Shown: piece by piece, positions 54,007 to 64,000 of the stretch | Layout of the letters: the number at the start of each line of letters is the position of its first letter | How positions within the stretch are numbered: the first letter of the stretch is position 1 | Assembly (NCBI RefSeq): GCF_000020645.1 | Contig: NC_011060.1 | Span: 2,804,501 to 2,868,500 of the forward strand | Length of the DNA: 64,000 nucleotides | Direction: 5' to 3' | Origin: Pelodictyon phaeoclathratiforme BU-1 | GTDB lineage: Bacteria; Bacteroidota; Chlorobiia; Chlorobiales; Chlorobiaceae | Position numbers and translations under genes: made by a program | The notes under the pieces: model-generated | What the model was told of the DNA's origin: nothing | The model's input: the letters and a program-made list of their open reading frames with translations, nothing else | Database searches by the model: none

Positions 54007-54165
54007 CTTGACCTCCTTTCCGATTGTATGATCGAACGTTATTGGTTCGCTGTTGCCTATTCCGATTAATACAAATAAAAAAAGGATAAACAAATTTTTT
54101 TCAGAAAACGCCGAAAACAATAACATCCTCTCAATTACAAGGAAAACAGGTAAACCGGAAAAAAA

Positions 54166-54816
54166 CTAACTGCCTGACTTTCTCAAAATCATGGTATACT
54201 CTCTTAAATCTGACATCGGTTTACACTTTATGTAGAGGCACCACTCCACAAGCATATACTTGCCTTCGCCGGTTTTAAATCTTGAATGAAACGTTACAAT
54301 ATCATCTTCCTGCCGTTGTCGGTGTAATGAACTCTGCACAAGCACATAGTCTTCAGGATGAATCAAAGAGGCCAATCCAACCTCTGACAACGCATTGGCT
54401 TCATAGCCTAAAAAAGTTTCAATCGATCCGGTCATATCAACCAGGCGTTCTGCATGATCAATAACTGCATAAGCCTCTATGACCGGTTTAAAGCGATCAC
54501 TCTCACCACCAACATTGAGATGAACCTGCCTGAACAAATTATCGATATCCATCCGGGAGCGGGAAAAAGCCAGTGCATTGCTCAGCGGAGCCAAAGGATA
54601 ATCTTTGACATGACCACTCTGCAACCATTGGATATCTGCCCCATCATTTCTAAGACGCTCAAGCATTTTTTTACCGGGCCGACACTTTCCCTGAAGATAG
54701 GGAGTCATCTGTGCCGGATATTTTATCCCGACGGCCTTGCAAAAAGAGTTGATGGAACCATGTTTCTGGAGAATATATTCCCGAAGCCGTTGACTGAATC
54801 CTGAATTTGACGACAT
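54166..54816 (-). CDS. HTH protein with C-terminal PAS domain
   Basis: 216 residues. Residues 1-65 look like an XRE-type DNA-binding domain (SINSFCKAVGIKYPAQMTPY). Residues about 105-215 form a PAS domain (AYAVIDHAERLVDMTGSIETFLGYEANAL). A transcriptional regulator responding to a small molecule or redox is a reasonable guess; the target is unknown. Confidence 0.75.
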   Translation of the reverse strand: MSSNSGFSQRLREYILQKHGSINSFCKAVGIKYPAQMTPYLQGKCRPGKKMLERLRNDGADIQWLQSGHVKDYPLAPLSNALAFSRSRMDIDNLFRQVHLNVGGESDRFKPVIEAYAVIDHAERLVDMTGSIETFLGYEANALSEVGLASLIHPEDYVLVQSSLHRQRQEDDIVTFHSRFKTGEGKYMLVEWCLYIKCKPMSDLREYTMILRKSGS

Positions 54817-54982
54817 ATGAAAAATGCTGTTCGTTAATCAATAAAGTTGTACGAAATGAAAAAAGCTGCCCATCATATGCTCACGGACCAATGGATGTAA
54901 AATACAAAACTATATAGCACATATACTACAGCCTTTTAACACATGAACTTCTCCTGTGCGACATTTTTGCACCGTCCCGCTT

Positions 54983-55750
54983 TCAGGTACGCTTTTTTCC
55001 GGGAATATTGAAAAACAGACTCGTGAGTACAGGAATAACAAATATGGCAACCGTCACTCCAGAGGTAATGATGTCGGCATATGGCCCCTCCATAAACCTC
55101 ATAACAGCCATTTCCGGATAGTAATGCTCTATCACTGAAAATGAGAGTTTGATACCAAGCAAACCGATAACCACAAACGCACAGGTTTCGAGAAACGGGT
55201 ACCTCTCCATGAGCCCAACAAAGCCCTGGGCAACAAAACGCATAGCCAGAATACCAATAAAAACACCGACACAGATCAGTATAAGATTGTCGGTAAAAGC
55301 CACAGCAGCAAAAATATTATCTATCGAAAATGCAAGATCCATCATTTCGATAAGAAGAACCGTCGACCAAAATGCCCCCAATCGGCCTGAGGTCAATTGA
55401 TACAACCAGTTACTCTGCTTGTTGAAATAATCATCATCTTTACTTGGGGTTTTTTTACCTTTCAGCCAGGCCCAGACAAGATAGAGCAGATAGAGACCTC
55501 CGAGAGGCTTTAACCACCAGATTTGCACCAGAAAAGCGGCAAAAAAAAGGCAGAGCCCCCTGAATACATAGGCTCCGATAATACCATATTTCAACGCAGC
55601 AGCCCGTTTTTTCGCTGGCAAATCCATAACCATAGTGGCAAGCACAGCCGCATTATCGACAGAGAGAAGACTTTCGATAATGATTAAATTGCTAACAACA
55701 AGCAGTGATGAGAGTGGATTATCAAAAATATGTTGCAGAAAATCAGTCAT
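54983..55750 (-). CDS. TerC-family integral membrane protein
   Basis: 255 residues, seven hydrophobic segments. Both family Asp motifs are present: SVDNAAVLATMV and FSIDNIFAAVAF. TerC/Alx proteins are involved in metal (Mn) handling or tellurite resistance, without a defined transport mechanism in this group. Followed by nothing on the same strand; kup lies upstream with 66 bases between. Confidence 0.9.
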   Translation of the reverse strand: MTDFLQHIFDNPLSSLLVVSNLIIIESLLSVDNAAVLATMVMDLPAKKRAAALKYGIIGAYVFRGLCLFFAAFLVQIWWLKPLGGLYLLYLVWAWLKGKKTPSKDDDYFNKQSNWLYQLTSGRLGAFWSTVLLIEMMDLAFSIDNIFAAVAFTDNLILICVGVFIGILAMRFVAQGFVGLMERYPFLETCAFVVIGLLGIKLSFSVIEHYYPEMAVMRFMEGPYADIITSGVTVAIFVIPVLTSLFFNIPGKKRT

Positions 55751-55815
55751 GAATTTATTCTATACTGTTCGTCATCTCCGTAAACGTCAAACACGCCCCA
55801 TCACTACGCCCTGAT

Positions 55816-57729
55816 TCAAATCTGAACCAGAACACCGATCTCAATCACCTGACCTGGAGGAAGATCGTAATACGCCGTTGCACTGAGAGCATTAAGCGAC
55901 ATCAACGCAAAAAGTTTTTTGCGCCACAAAATCATTTTCGACTTGAGGCCGGTAACAATTTTCTCCCGACTCAGGAAAAAGCTGATTGCCTCTGGCCTGA
56001 AAGAGAGCCCCTGACGATTTGCAAGCGAGATGACCTGATGAATATTCGGATACTCAAGAAATCCGTACCGTGCAACCACTTTAAAAACGCCATTACCAAG
56101 TTTGGTCACTTCTACCTTGCGACCGTCTGGAACCCTCGGCACCCGTTCCGTGCTGAAATGGAACAAAGCCACTTCCGAATGCATGATCTTGTTGTGACGC
56201 AGGTTGTGCAGCATGGCAACGGGAACAACGTCAGGATTGGCTGTAAGATAGACCGCCTGCCCCTGTACCCGGTGCGGCTGCTGCAGCGAAAGACTTTGCA
56301 GAAACTCATCAATCGTCAGGGTACGATCCTTCAATTGTTGGAGCAGTAGGCTGCGTCCCTGCTTCCAGGTAAGCATGAGCGTAAAGATAAACAGTCCGAT
56401 TGCCAACGGAAACCATGCCCCCTGAAACAACTTTGTCGCACTTGCCCCAAAGAAAGAAAGATCAATGATGGCAAAAAAGCCGATCAGAACATTAAGGGCA
56501 ATCTTGTTCCACTTCCAGAGATCCCTTGCAACATAATAGAACAGAATCGTGGAGATAAGCATCGTTGCCGTAACAGCCACACCATAAGCTGCAGCAAGCT
56601 TGCTGGATGAACCAAAGCCCGCAACAAGACTAATAGTAGCAACCATTAACGACCAGTTTGCCGCAGGAACATAAATCTGTCCAATATGTTTATCGGATGT
56701 ATGCGTCACCGTCAGACGAGGCAGATAACCAAGTTGCATTGCCTGCTGGGTCAACGAAAAAACGCCCGTGATCAGGGCCTGAGATGCAATAATCGTTGCC
56801 GAGGTTGAGAGCACCACCATAGGAATCATTGCCCAGGAAGGCACCAGACCATAAAAAGGATGATGAGACTGCTCTGGAAAAGCGAGCAGCAAAGCCCCCT
56901 GCCCGAAATAGTTCAGGAGCAATGCAGGAAGCACCAGCAAGACCCAGGTCAACCGGATAGGCCGTTTACCGAAATGTCCCATATCGGCATAGAGTGCTTC
57001 AGCTCCCGTAACAGAGAGAAACACTGCACCCAAAACCATAAAACCCTGAAGATGATTGCTCAAAAGAAAAGAGATTCCATACCAGGGCAGGATAGCCTGC
57101 AATATCTGCGGATAGCGGATAATTTCAGCAAGGCCGAGTAAACCGATAACCACAAACCAGACAAAAATAATTGGCCCAAAAAGAGCCCCAACTCTTGCTG
57201 TTCCATGATGCTGAAAGAAAAAAAGAGCAACAAGAACAGCAATGGTAACCGGTATGACCAGCTCCCTGAATGCAGGCGCAATGATCTGCACTCCCTCCAC
57301 CGCACTAAGAACCGATATGGCGGGAGTAATCATGCCGTCGCCATAGAGCAAAGCAGCTCCGAACAATCCGATAACAACCAATAACCAGCGTTCATAACCC
57401 TGTTTCTTGCTTTGCATGATGATCAGTGCGGTAAGAGCAAGAATCCCGCCCTCACCATCATTATCAGCTTTCATGATAAAGGTCAGATATTTCAGGCTGA
57501 CAATCAAAAGAAGAGCCCATACAAGCAGAGAAAGAACACCAAGAACATTTACCTGTGTGATTGGAATACCATACTCACCATGAAAACATTCCCGAACAGC
57601 ATAAAGAGGACTGGTACCAATATCACCAAAAACCACCCCGAGAGCACCAAGAGAGAGCCCGGCAAGCCGTTTTATGCCTGACAGCCCTGACTGGTTACGT
57701 AAATCAGGCTCTTCAGCTATTTTTGACAT
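55816..57729 (-). CDS. kup: Kup-type potassium transporter
   Basis: 637 residues from ATG 57729 (a TTG lies two codons before). Twelve hydrophobic segments; the first has the conserved GVVFGDIGTSPLYA, then GDGMITPAISVLSAVEG. The cytoplasmic C-terminal domain is complete. Imports K+ with protons across the inner membrane. Alone with terC on this strand. Confidence 0.95.
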   Translation of the reverse strand: MSKIAEEPDLRNQSGLSGIKRLAGLSLGALGVVFGDIGTSPLYAVRECFHGEYGIPITQVNVLGVLSLLVWALLLIVSLKYLTFIMKADNDGEGGILALTALIIMQSKKQGYERWLLVVIGLFGAALLYGDGMITPAISVLSAVEGVQIIAPAFRELVIPVTIAVLVALFFFQHHGTARVGALFGPIIFVWFVVIGLLGLAEIIRYPQILQAILPWYGISFLLSNHLQGFMVLGAVFLSVTGAEALYADMGHFGKRPIRLTWVLLVLPALLLNYFGQGALLLAFPEQSHHPFYGLVPSWAMIPMVVLSTSATIIASQALITGVFSLTQQAMQLGYLPRLTVTHTSDKHIGQIYVPAANWSLMVATISLVAGFGSSSKLAAAYGVAVTATMLISTILFYYVARDLWKWNKIALNVLIGFFAIIDLSFFGASATKLFQGAWFPLAIGLFIFTLMLTWKQGRSLLLQQLKDRTLTIDEFLQSLSLQQPHRVQGQAVYLTANPDVVPVAMLHNLRHNKIMHSEVALFHFSTERVPRVPDGRKVEVTKLGNGVFKVVARYGFLEYPNIHQVISLANRQGLSFRPEAISFFLSREKIVTGLKSKMILWRKKLFALMSLNALSATAYYDLPPGQVIEIGVLVQI

Positions 57730-58217
57730 AATCAACCAGGAAAATGAATAAATGTATTGACCCTATAATTGTATTGACAACAAGAAAATTGCTCCGGATA
57801 ATATAGATAATAAGTACAAAATCAAATAAAGCTACCGAAGGAGACAAAAACAGCCCACAAGACACACGCCAGAAAGAAGCGTGAATCGGTAAAAAAAGAA
57901 CCCCGGAACCTGTTTCAGAATAACGTAATGAATGATTATTCACAATAAAGAATCAGTGCTGCAATTAAAACACTCCATTCGTTTTAGAACCAGAGCAATG
58001 ACTCCCCGACAAAACAGGCCAATATCACGACATTAATGCACGACTTAGCGTAAAAGCCCTTTCAAAACAAGGCGTTATGCGGATATTTTCCACTTTGATA
58101 TATTTTCCTTACATTGAACGGTACAGAACAATTGAATGATCGAGCAACTTTCATTCATTTCTATCCATTCCCATTGAGCACATGGGTTAATGGTAAGCGA
58201 ATTTAAACCGTAAGCGT
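57730..58217. promoter_or_regulatory. Divergent region between kup and rlpA
   Basis: 488 AT-rich bases; promoters for both genes must lie here. I see no hairpin, repeat or clear operator. Confidence 0.4.
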
Positions 58218-58733
58218 ATGAATCATGAAAACCATTTTTTCCCTATTTCATTTGCAGCAATCCTGATTGTTGTAGCCCTGTCAGCAACGTTGATGACCTT
58301 TCCTGTTTTGGGCAAAAACACACAATATAGCCTTGAAAACAACTCTTCCGGGGATGCACTCCAGTCGGTTGCCACTTCAAAAAAGGGCGCATACAGACAG
58401 CACAAGGCACACGTTCCTGTTACCGAAGGCAAAGCATCCTTTTACGCAAACCAGTTTCACGGTCGCAAAACAGCAAACGGCGAAACCTTCAATATGAACC
58501 AACTGACTGCCGCACATCCATCACTTCCATTTGGTACCTGGGTAAGGGTAACCAATCTGCGAAATAGAAAGGAGGTCATCGTACGCATCAACGACCGGGG
58601 GCCATATGTCAAAGGGAGAGTCATTGATTTATCCATAGGCGCAGCGAAAAAGATCGGACTCTTAAAATCCGGAATCACAAAAGTTAAACTCGAGGCACTC
58701 GGTTCAGGCCAATCAACTCTTGCTGAAAGCTGA
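58218..58733 (+). CDS. rlpA: RlpA-like septal lytic transglycosylase
   Basis: 171 residues. A signal or anchor segment (about 10-32) then the double-psi beta-barrel with ASFYANQFHGRKTANGETF and VRINDRGPYVKGRVIDLS, containing the catalytic-type Asp. RlpA cleaves peptidoglycan without stem peptides at division. No SPOR domain, so a minimal form. Its last 50 bases overlap an oppositely directed small gene. Confidence 0.9.
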   Translation: MNHENHFFPISFAAILIVVALSATLMTFPVLGKNTQYSLENNSSGDALQSVATSKKGAYRQHKAHVPVTEGKASFYANQFHGRKTANGETFNMNQLTAAHPSLPFGTWVRVTNLRNRKEVIVRINDRGPYVKGRVIDLSIGAAKKIGLLKSGITKVKLEALGSGQSTLAES

Positions 58734-58953
58734 GAGAACGCACAAATTCAGGTAGCTGTTTTTTGTGCGCATCAATGAGCGCGGGTGCCCACACCTGCGG
58801 GAGAGAAATATTGATATTAGCCATTCCTTTGACCAGCACGCTCTTTTCCTTCAGGAAAAAAATCTCTTCTTCATAAAGAAAAAGAGCGTACTCGCAAGAA
58901 GAGAGGGGAATACGGAATGAAGAGATGTACTCCTTAGTTTTTTCAATGCACAA
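58684..58953 (-). CDS. Possible small protein downstream of dsbD
   Basis: 89 residues starting with TTG 4 bases after the dsbD stop; 50 bases overlap the end of rlpA on the other strand. The composition is protein-like (EEEIFFLKEKSVLVKGMANI). No recognisable family. It may be a real coupled gene, but the overlap and the weak start make this uncertain. Confidence 0.4.
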   Translation of the reverse strand: MCIEKTKEYISSFRIPLSSCEYALFLYEEEIFFLKEKSVLVKGMANINISLPQVWAPALIDAHKKQLPEFVRSLSFQQELIGLNRVPRV

Positions 58954-58956
58954 CGC

Positions 58957-60855
58957 TCAATGGCTCATGACAAACTTGTTGAGATGATCAAAAAAAGCAC
59001 GCGCTTCAAGAACACCAACAATCCGGCTATCGGCAATCTCATTGCCCTTCGTATCAAAAAAGATCATTCCGGGAGGACCGAAAAGGCCAAAACGCTTCAT
59101 CAAGGCGCGGTCATCCTCACTATTGGCGGTAACATTAACCTGCAGCAGCGTCAGATTGCCAAGCTGCTCGATAACCTTGGGATCATGAAAGGTAAAGCGA
59201 TCCATCTCCTTGCAGGCGACACACCAGTCGGCATAAAAATCGAGCATAACCGGCTTTTTCGCTGAAAGCAGAGCCTGATCAAGCTCTGCAACTGTCCGGA
59301 TTCGGGTAAAACCAACACTCTTCTCCTCTCCTGAACTTGCCGACGAAGCGCCTTGCAACTGCGAAAGTGGCTCAAGAACATTGGTGCCACCTGCAGCAGC
59401 CCCTACAATTTCGAGTAACCCGATAACAAAAAGTACCAGACCAAACGTTTTACCGAAACGGTCAGCGATTGTTGGTTTTGCGCTTGACGCATCAAAAAGA
59501 CCAAGAAAAACCGAACAGAGCAGAGCAAAAGCACCCCAGAAAAGCATAACCGCAGAAGCGGGAAGAATCGGCGAAACCATCCAGATGGCAACAGCAATCA
59601 ACAAAAGCCCGAACACATATTTCACACCAATCATCCATGCACCAGCCTTGGGAAGCAAGCTACCAGCAGACAACCCGACAAGTAAAAGAGGAACACTCAT
59701 CCCCATCGCCATCGAAAAGAGCGCCAGGCCACCCAGAAGCACGTCACGAGTCTGACTGATATAGACAAGGGTACCGGCAAGAGGCGCGGCAACACAAGGA
59801 CCAACAATAAGCGCCGACAAGGCACCCATAAAAAAGACCCCGACAAAACGTCCCCTTTTTAAACCACCAGATGCCTTGCCCAGCTTACTTTGCAAAGAAA
59901 CCGGCAACTGTAACTGATAGACGTCAAACATCGACAGAGAGAGCAGAACAAGAAGCAGCGCAAACATCACCAAAACCCATGGCTTCTGCAAAGCGCCAGC
60001 AAGCCCCTCTCCCGCAAGACCGGCAGCAACACCAAGCGATGTATAGACTAATGCCATCCCGAGGCAATAGGCAAGAGCCATCAGAAAACTGCGGCGACGT
60101 GTAACATCTCCCTCACCAACAATAATGGAAGAGAGAATGGGCACCATCGGCAGAACACAAGGAGTAAACGACAACAGCAACCCAAACGCAAGAAATGCAA
60201 GAGCAATTTTCCATAAACTGCCACCAGCAAGCGTAGCCGTTGCAAGAGAGAGATCATTGTCTTTGATGCTTGCCTTTGCCGATGCGCTCGCAGCGCTCTG
60301 AGCTGCAGGAGCCGAATCAACGGTATTCCGGGTATCGGCGCTGCCATTATCAACAGGATCAGCAACAGCCTCCTCACCAGCGAGTGACAGCAGACCCGGT
60401 CGGGCCGGATCAACCTTAAAAAGCTTTGTTATTGGAGGATAACAGAGGCCATCCTCAGCACAACCCTGGTAGACAACATTCAGCACAAACGGCCCGTCAG
60501 CCTTGACAAGAGGCACCTCAACATGCAGCATATCATGATAAATAGCAATCTTCTCATTGGTTGAAGGATCTGTTATCATGATCGCTTTCGGCAAAAGAGG
60601 AGCCTTCAGCTCAGCTTTGCCGCTTTCAACACTAACGGCAACTTGATCTCGATACAACTTGTAGCCTTTTGCAATATCCCAGTGCAACACAACTGAACGG
60701 GCACTGTTCAACTCAGCCGTAATCCTGAACGCCTGCTCAGGATCAAGAAACTCCGCCGCAAAAACGGTACTCACCCTGAGGAAAAGTACCAGAAAAAGCC
60801 CAAGAATAGCCACAGTACGCCTGAGAGCATAATGGCTCATTTTTGTTTTTCGCAT
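58957..60855 (-). CDS. dsbD: Thiol:disulfide interchange protein DsbD
   Basis: 632 residues. Signal peptide (about 8-33), periplasmic N-domain with the reactive pair in CAEDGLCYPP (about 132-141), eight transmembrane segments with the two Cys (FTPCVLPMVPIL and VGPCVAAPLAG), and a C-terminal thioredoxin domain with WCVACKEM. Carries electrons from cytoplasmic thioredoxin to periplasmic thiols, for instance for cytochrome c maturation; the resB/ccsA genes lie nearby on the other strand. Start at 60855 or at the ATG five codons later. Confidence 0.95.
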   Translation of the reverse strand: MRKTKMSHYALRRTVAILGLFLVLFLRVSTVFAAEFLDPEQAFRITAELNSARSVVLHWDIAKGYKLYRDQVAVSVESGKAELKAPLLPKAIMITDPSTNEKIAIYHDMLHVEVPLVKADGPFVLNVVYQGCAEDGLCYPPITKLFKVDPARPGLLSLAGEEAVADPVDNGSADTRNTVDSAPAAQSAASASAKASIKDNDLSLATATLAGGSLWKIALAFLAFGLLLSFTPCVLPMVPILSSIIVGEGDVTRRRSFLMALAYCLGMALVYTSLGVAAGLAGEGLAGALQKPWVLVMFALLLVLLSLSMFDVYQLQLPVSLQSKLGKASGGLKRGRFVGVFFMGALSALIVGPCVAAPLAGTLVYISQTRDVLLGGLALFSMAMGMSVPLLLVGLSAGSLLPKAGAWMIGVKYVFGLLLIAVAIWMVSPILPASAVMLFWGAFALLCSVFLGLFDASSAKPTIADRFGKTFGLVLFVIGLLEIVGAAAGGTNVLEPLSQLQGASSASSGEEKSVGFTRIRTVAELDQALLSAKKPVMLDFYADWCVACKEMDRFTFHDPKVIEQLGNLTLLQVNVTANSEDDRALMKRFGLFGPPGMIFFDTKGNEIADSRIVGVLEARAFFDHLNKFVMSH

Positions 60856-60891
60856 AAGAAAAAAGTTATTGATGTTACGCCAAAAATTGTA

Positions 60892-60990
60892 CTACGTATT
60901 TTTATAATATATCTTTCCCGACTGGTCAACCGCCAGATATCCCATCCCGGTATCTTCGAGAAAGGCTAATGCATCACTCTCTTTGAGCAT
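60892..60990 (-). pseudogene. Possible C-terminal gene fragment
   Basis: About 32 residues (ESDALAFLEDTGMGYLAVDQ then SGKIYYKNT and stop) look like the end of a real protein cut off by the IS5 remnant to its right. Family not recognised. Confidence 0.3.
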
Positions 60991-61020
60991 TGATCGCGTT
61001 CTTGGCCTGACAGCAAAACC

Positions 61021-61610
61021 ATGTCGAAATTCCATCAAACCCTTATCCCCGAAGAAATTATTGCCACTCTGTTCTATCGTTTCAACCAGGCACTTGATCA
61101 CCAGTGTATCTTCGCTAAAACAGGCAAGATCGTTGATGCCGGTTTTGTCGAAGCAAGCCGTCATCGTAATACCCGTGAGGAAAAAAAAGAGGTAAAAGCC
61201 AGCAGTGGAACATCACGACCTACTCCGTAACCGATGCTGCGATTCATGATTGCCGGGAACTTGAAACCCTGATCGATCGTCATGACACTGGCCAGAAACT
61301 CTATGCGGATAGCGCCTATATCGATAAGGACGAAAGCATCGACTGGTGTGGCATTATCATGAAAAAGCCTCCAAAAATCATCCTTGAACCGATGAACAGA
61401 AAGCTTCCAATCGCCTTAACTCACAGTCCAGAGCGAGAGTTGAGCACCCCTTCTGCTTCATAACCAACAGCATTGATGCCTTGCCTGTTCCTGCGATCGG
61501 CATCTTCAGGGCAGCCACAAAAATTGGCTTGACGCATTTGACCTGCAACAGGATGCGTTGCGTAAAGCTGAAAAAAGTTTATACCGAAACATGACAGCCT
61601 CAAGAATAGC
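61021..61610 (+). pseudogene. IS5-family transposase remnant
   Basis: Pieces in different frames: FNQALDHQCIFAKTGKIVDA with SRHRNTREE, then VTDAAIHDCRELETLI and GQKLYADSAYIDKDES, then SRVEH and IGIFRAATKIGLTHLTCNR. These are the ordered blocks of IS5-type transposases with DDE residues, but frameshifts and stops destroy the gene. Confidence 0.8.
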
Positions 61611-61639
61611 TATTAAAACCCTAAAGCACAATTAATGCC

Positions 61640-62435
61640 AGCTTAAAAAGTACTTAAAAAAACAGAATATCTTTCCCATCGGCTCCTACAAAAAAAAGAG
61701 GCACCAATTGCAACTGACACCTCTTTTACTCTTTATAACCTGTATAGGCCGTGAAGCCTGCCAAGACAGAAATTTTGAGTAAAAAATGGCACTACTCGTG
61801 GTTTTGGACAGGACTGATGACGCAAATGTTCAAAGATTGCCAGACATGTTGAGAGAATCCGATGGTACGGTTATGCCATAGCAAATGCACACCGATCTTT
61901 GTTTTCCTGAAAACAGCCAGAACTGGTTTGCACGAAAACGGTGACAGGAGGTACGCTCACGCTGCAGCAATCATTTTATTGTACCAGAATCGCTTGTGAT
62001 GTTGCCAGCATTAAAATCCAGAGCCACTTTTTTTCCTCTTACCGGGGCAATAACTGATGCAGAATTGAATAAAAATAATGTTTGTCGCGTACTCTCTGAA
62101 GTGACTATATTCGGACGAAGGGATTGCATAAATATCGCGTCTTATTTATTGACTTAACTATCAATTATATAAGCAATTGTGATATTTTTTGCACCCTTTT
62201 TTTATTGCTTTGATGAATAACTCAGGTCAGGATCACTTTTCCTGTACTTGATCATAAAAGTGTCTGGGCAATCAACGAATAACAGATGCATCCGGTTTGA
62301 CGTATCCAGTGTGGTCTTGCAACGCATTCATGACCACCTGTTTCAGAAAAGACTTTTTCTCCGCTCCAGGGTAACCGAACAGAGAGCAGTGGCGCGCAGA
62401 TCATTTTTACTAATAATAACGTTCAGGTAGTCATT
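61640..62435. other. Long gene-free region upstream of resB
   Basis: About 800 bases. An imperfect hairpin at 61694-61727 (aaaagagg/cctctttt) resembles a bidirectional terminator. The remainder shows no coding pattern; the resB promoter should be near the right end. Confidence 0.4.
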
Positions 62436-63674
62436 ATGGCAGTTGTCCGGCGTCGCTTGTTTCAGACACCCTGGGAGTTCAGGGAATCCGTTTTGTTTAC
62501 GGCGTCTGCACTTGTTGCAGGCTTTTTTATTGAATTTGCCACATCCGGCCGAGGCTTGGTACTGCCTCGGCTGCCTGTCAACGCCATAGCCCTGTCTCTC
62601 TTCGCAGCTCTCATATTGAGCATCGGCCTTGGTTTCAGGAATTCGCCCATTGTGAAATGGTTCGGAAGCATTCCTCTCGGACTCTCCCTTATTTTTGCGA
62701 TTGCTCTTCTTTCGATGATCGGGGGCATTGTTCCACAAGATGCCGTTTCCTCTGGCTCATTGGCCGCCCGGTCAGGGTTCAACCATATTTTTTCAAGCTG
62801 GCCGTTTGCATTGACCATCATCCTCTTTCTTGCCAACCTCGGCCTCTCGCTTTCATGGAAGCTTGTGCCGTTCAGCATGAAAAATATCCAGTTTATCCTC
62901 TTTCATGCGGGCTTCTGGATAGCCCTTTCATGCGGCATTTTCGGCAGTTCTGACCTCCAGCGTCTTATTATCCCTGTTGAAGAGGGTAAAGCAGGAAACC
63001 TCGGCTATACCATGGGGAGCAATACTCCGCAGCAACTCCCGTTTTCTGTTTTCCTTCATGACTTTTCCCTTGAAGAGTATCCTCCCCAACTGCTGCTCTA
63101 TGATCCGCACAACGACAAGCTCCTGATGAACAAGTCACAGGCAGTTATTGAAGTCCGGAAGGGTGCAACCGCCTCATGGGAGGGACTCGACGTTCTTGTG
63201 CTCGACTACATTCCCTTTGCGCTTCCCGGGGAGAAGGGCATTCCTCAGCCAGCAGAGATCTCAACCGGTATTCCTTATGCAAAAATCAGGATCAGCGCCG
63301 CTTCCGTTCAGCAGGAAACCTGGATCAGCACCGGAAGCCCGATCCTGAGACCAGACGCTGCCACATTGGGAAACCTCTTTCTTATCATGGTACCAGGCAC
63401 ACCAAAATCATTCCGCTCAGCCGTTACCGTTCAGGACAGTCAGGGCCATGAATTGATGTCAAATCTTGAAGTAAACAAACCTGTAAAATTTATGGACTGG
63501 AAACTCTACCAGATGGGGTATGATGAAAAAGCGGGACGCTGGTCAAAGCTGAGCCTGGTCGAAGTAATCCGTGACCCATGGTTACCGGCTGTTTATCTTG
63601 GCTTTTTTATGATTATGGCAGGGAATATTCTGTTTTTCTGGAATGGCATTAAACGAACAGAGAGCGCATCATGA
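62436..63674 (+). CDS. resB: Cytochrome c biogenesis protein ResB (Ccs1)
   Basis: 412 residues. Hydrophobic segments near 20-38, 50-65, 80-100, 125-140, 150-170 and at the C-terminus (VYLGFFMIMAGNILFFW), with a large periplasmic domain between. ResB and CcsA form the system II haem ligase that attaches haem to cytochromes c. It overlaps the next gene by ATGA. Confidence 0.9.
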   Translation: MAVVRRRLFQTPWEFRESVLFTASALVAGFFIEFATSGRGLVLPRLPVNAIALSLFAALILSIGLGFRNSPIVKWFGSIPLGLSLIFAIALLSMIGGIVPQDAVSSGSLAARSGFNHIFSSWPFALTIILFLANLGLSLSWKLVPFSMKNIQFILFHAGFWIALSCGIFGSSDLQRLIIPVEEGKAGNLGYTMGSNTPQQLPFSVFLHDFSLEEYPPQLLLYDPHNDKLLMNKSQAVIEVRKGATASWEGLDVLVLDYIPFALPGEKGIPQPAEISTGIPYAKIRISAASVQQETWISTGSPILRPDAATLGNLFLIMVPGTPKSFRSAVTVQDSQGHELMSNLEVNKPVKFMDWKLYQMGYDEKAGRWSKLSLVEVIRDPWLPAVYLGFFMIMAGNILFFWNGIKRTESAS

Positions 63675-64000
63675 TAATCAACTTTAACACTGCAGCAATA
63701 GCGGCAATTGCCTGCTGGGCTCTTGGCTCCCTGCTGAGCCTTCTGGCCCGCCGTACTCCAGCCCTGAAAATTCCGGCATTTATCATCTCTTTTTCAGGAG
63801 CGCTGGTCATGGTGGCTTTTATTGCCTTTTACTGGTCGCTCCTCGACCGTCCACCACTCCGAACCCTTGGCGAAACGCGTCTTTGGTATGCGGCGCTCAT
63901 TCCTCTTGTCGGCTTTCTGGTCGAGTACCGCTGGAAGATTGAGTGGCTGAAATACTACTGCATGGGACTTGCGACATTTTTTCTTGTCATCAACATGCTC
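63671..64000 (+). CDS. ccsA: Cytochrome c assembly protein CcsA/ResC (partial)
   Basis: The first 110 residues before the window ends. Several hydrophobic helices (AIAAIACWALGSLLSLLAR, FIISFSGALVMVAFIAFYW). Coupled to resB by a 4-base overlap. The haem-binding WWD motif lies outside the window. Confidence 0.85.
   Translation, partial: MIINFNTAAIAAIACWALGSLLSLLARRTPALKIPAFIISFSGALVMVAFIAFYWSLLDRPPLRTLGETRLWYAALIPLVGFLVEYRWKIEWLKYYCMGLATFFLVINML

Noticed and set aside
62248..62430. 60-codon frame before resB
   Set aside because: No pattern or ribosome site; short and in a region without coding signal.

Overview
The window looks like the chromosome of a brown-coloured green sulfur bacterium (Chlorobiaceae, Chlorobium/Pelodictyon 'phaeo' type). 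The evidence is two copies of bchU (C-20 methylase of BChl c/e), two BchQ/BchR-type radical SAM proteins, a BciD-like radical SAM enzyme (C-7 methyl to formyl, giving BChl e), an extra bchF, a CruA/CruB-type carotenoid cyclase (CruB is tied to isorenieratene in brown strains) and several chlorosome-envelope (Csm) paralogues. Housekeeping genes (hemE, E-type succinate:quinone reductase, ResB/CcsA cytochrome c assembly) fit the same group. The species is inferred and not proven. I saw no tRNA, rRNA or CRISPR array.

Layout. 0-6.7 kb: toxin-antitoxin pair, hemE, sdhABE operon, CBS protein. 6.9-13.1 kb: one minus-strand operon of a CstR-like thiol/persulfide regulator, TolC, a drastically shortened membrane-fusion protein, an RND pump, a small ferredoxin-fold-like protein and a metallo-beta-lactamase-fold hydrolase. 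13.2-42.4 kb: a mosaic photosynthesis island. It holds Csm-like genes, SRPBCC-like genes, radical SAM and bchU duplicates, a BciB/HCAR-like reductase next to a NOL/NYC1-like SDR, cruB, bciD, bchF, a flavodoxin-PCP_red fusion and an ArsA/Get3 ATPase. These are interleaved with an intact IS3 element, a nonsense-broken IS21 element and remnants of IS3, IS5, ISL3 and probably a group II intron. 42.4-47 kb: amgK-murU-namZ-SSS transporter cassette for MurNAc salvage. 47-57.7 kb: hybrid histidine kinase with a response regulator, pentapeptide-repeat protein, PAS/HTH protein, TerC, Kup. 58-64 kb: rlpA, dsbD, IS5 remnant, resB and the start of ccsA.

How the parts fit. The 13-42 kb island reads as the antenna-customisation region of a BChl e producer. 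It combines tail and ring methylation (BchQ/R, BchU), extra 3-vinyl hydration (BchF), C-7 formylation (BciD), carotenoid cyclisation (CruB) and extra envelope proteins. The most intriguing pair is BciB/HCAR-like plus NOL/NYC1-like. In plants these two families run the chlorophyll b to a conversion at the same C-7 position, so a reverse 'BChl e to c' step is a testable idea. The SDR, however, has Phe where SDRs carry the catalytic Tyr, so its activity is uncertain. Two aldolase genes between lsrF and bciD are clearly GC-richer than their surroundings and look transferred.
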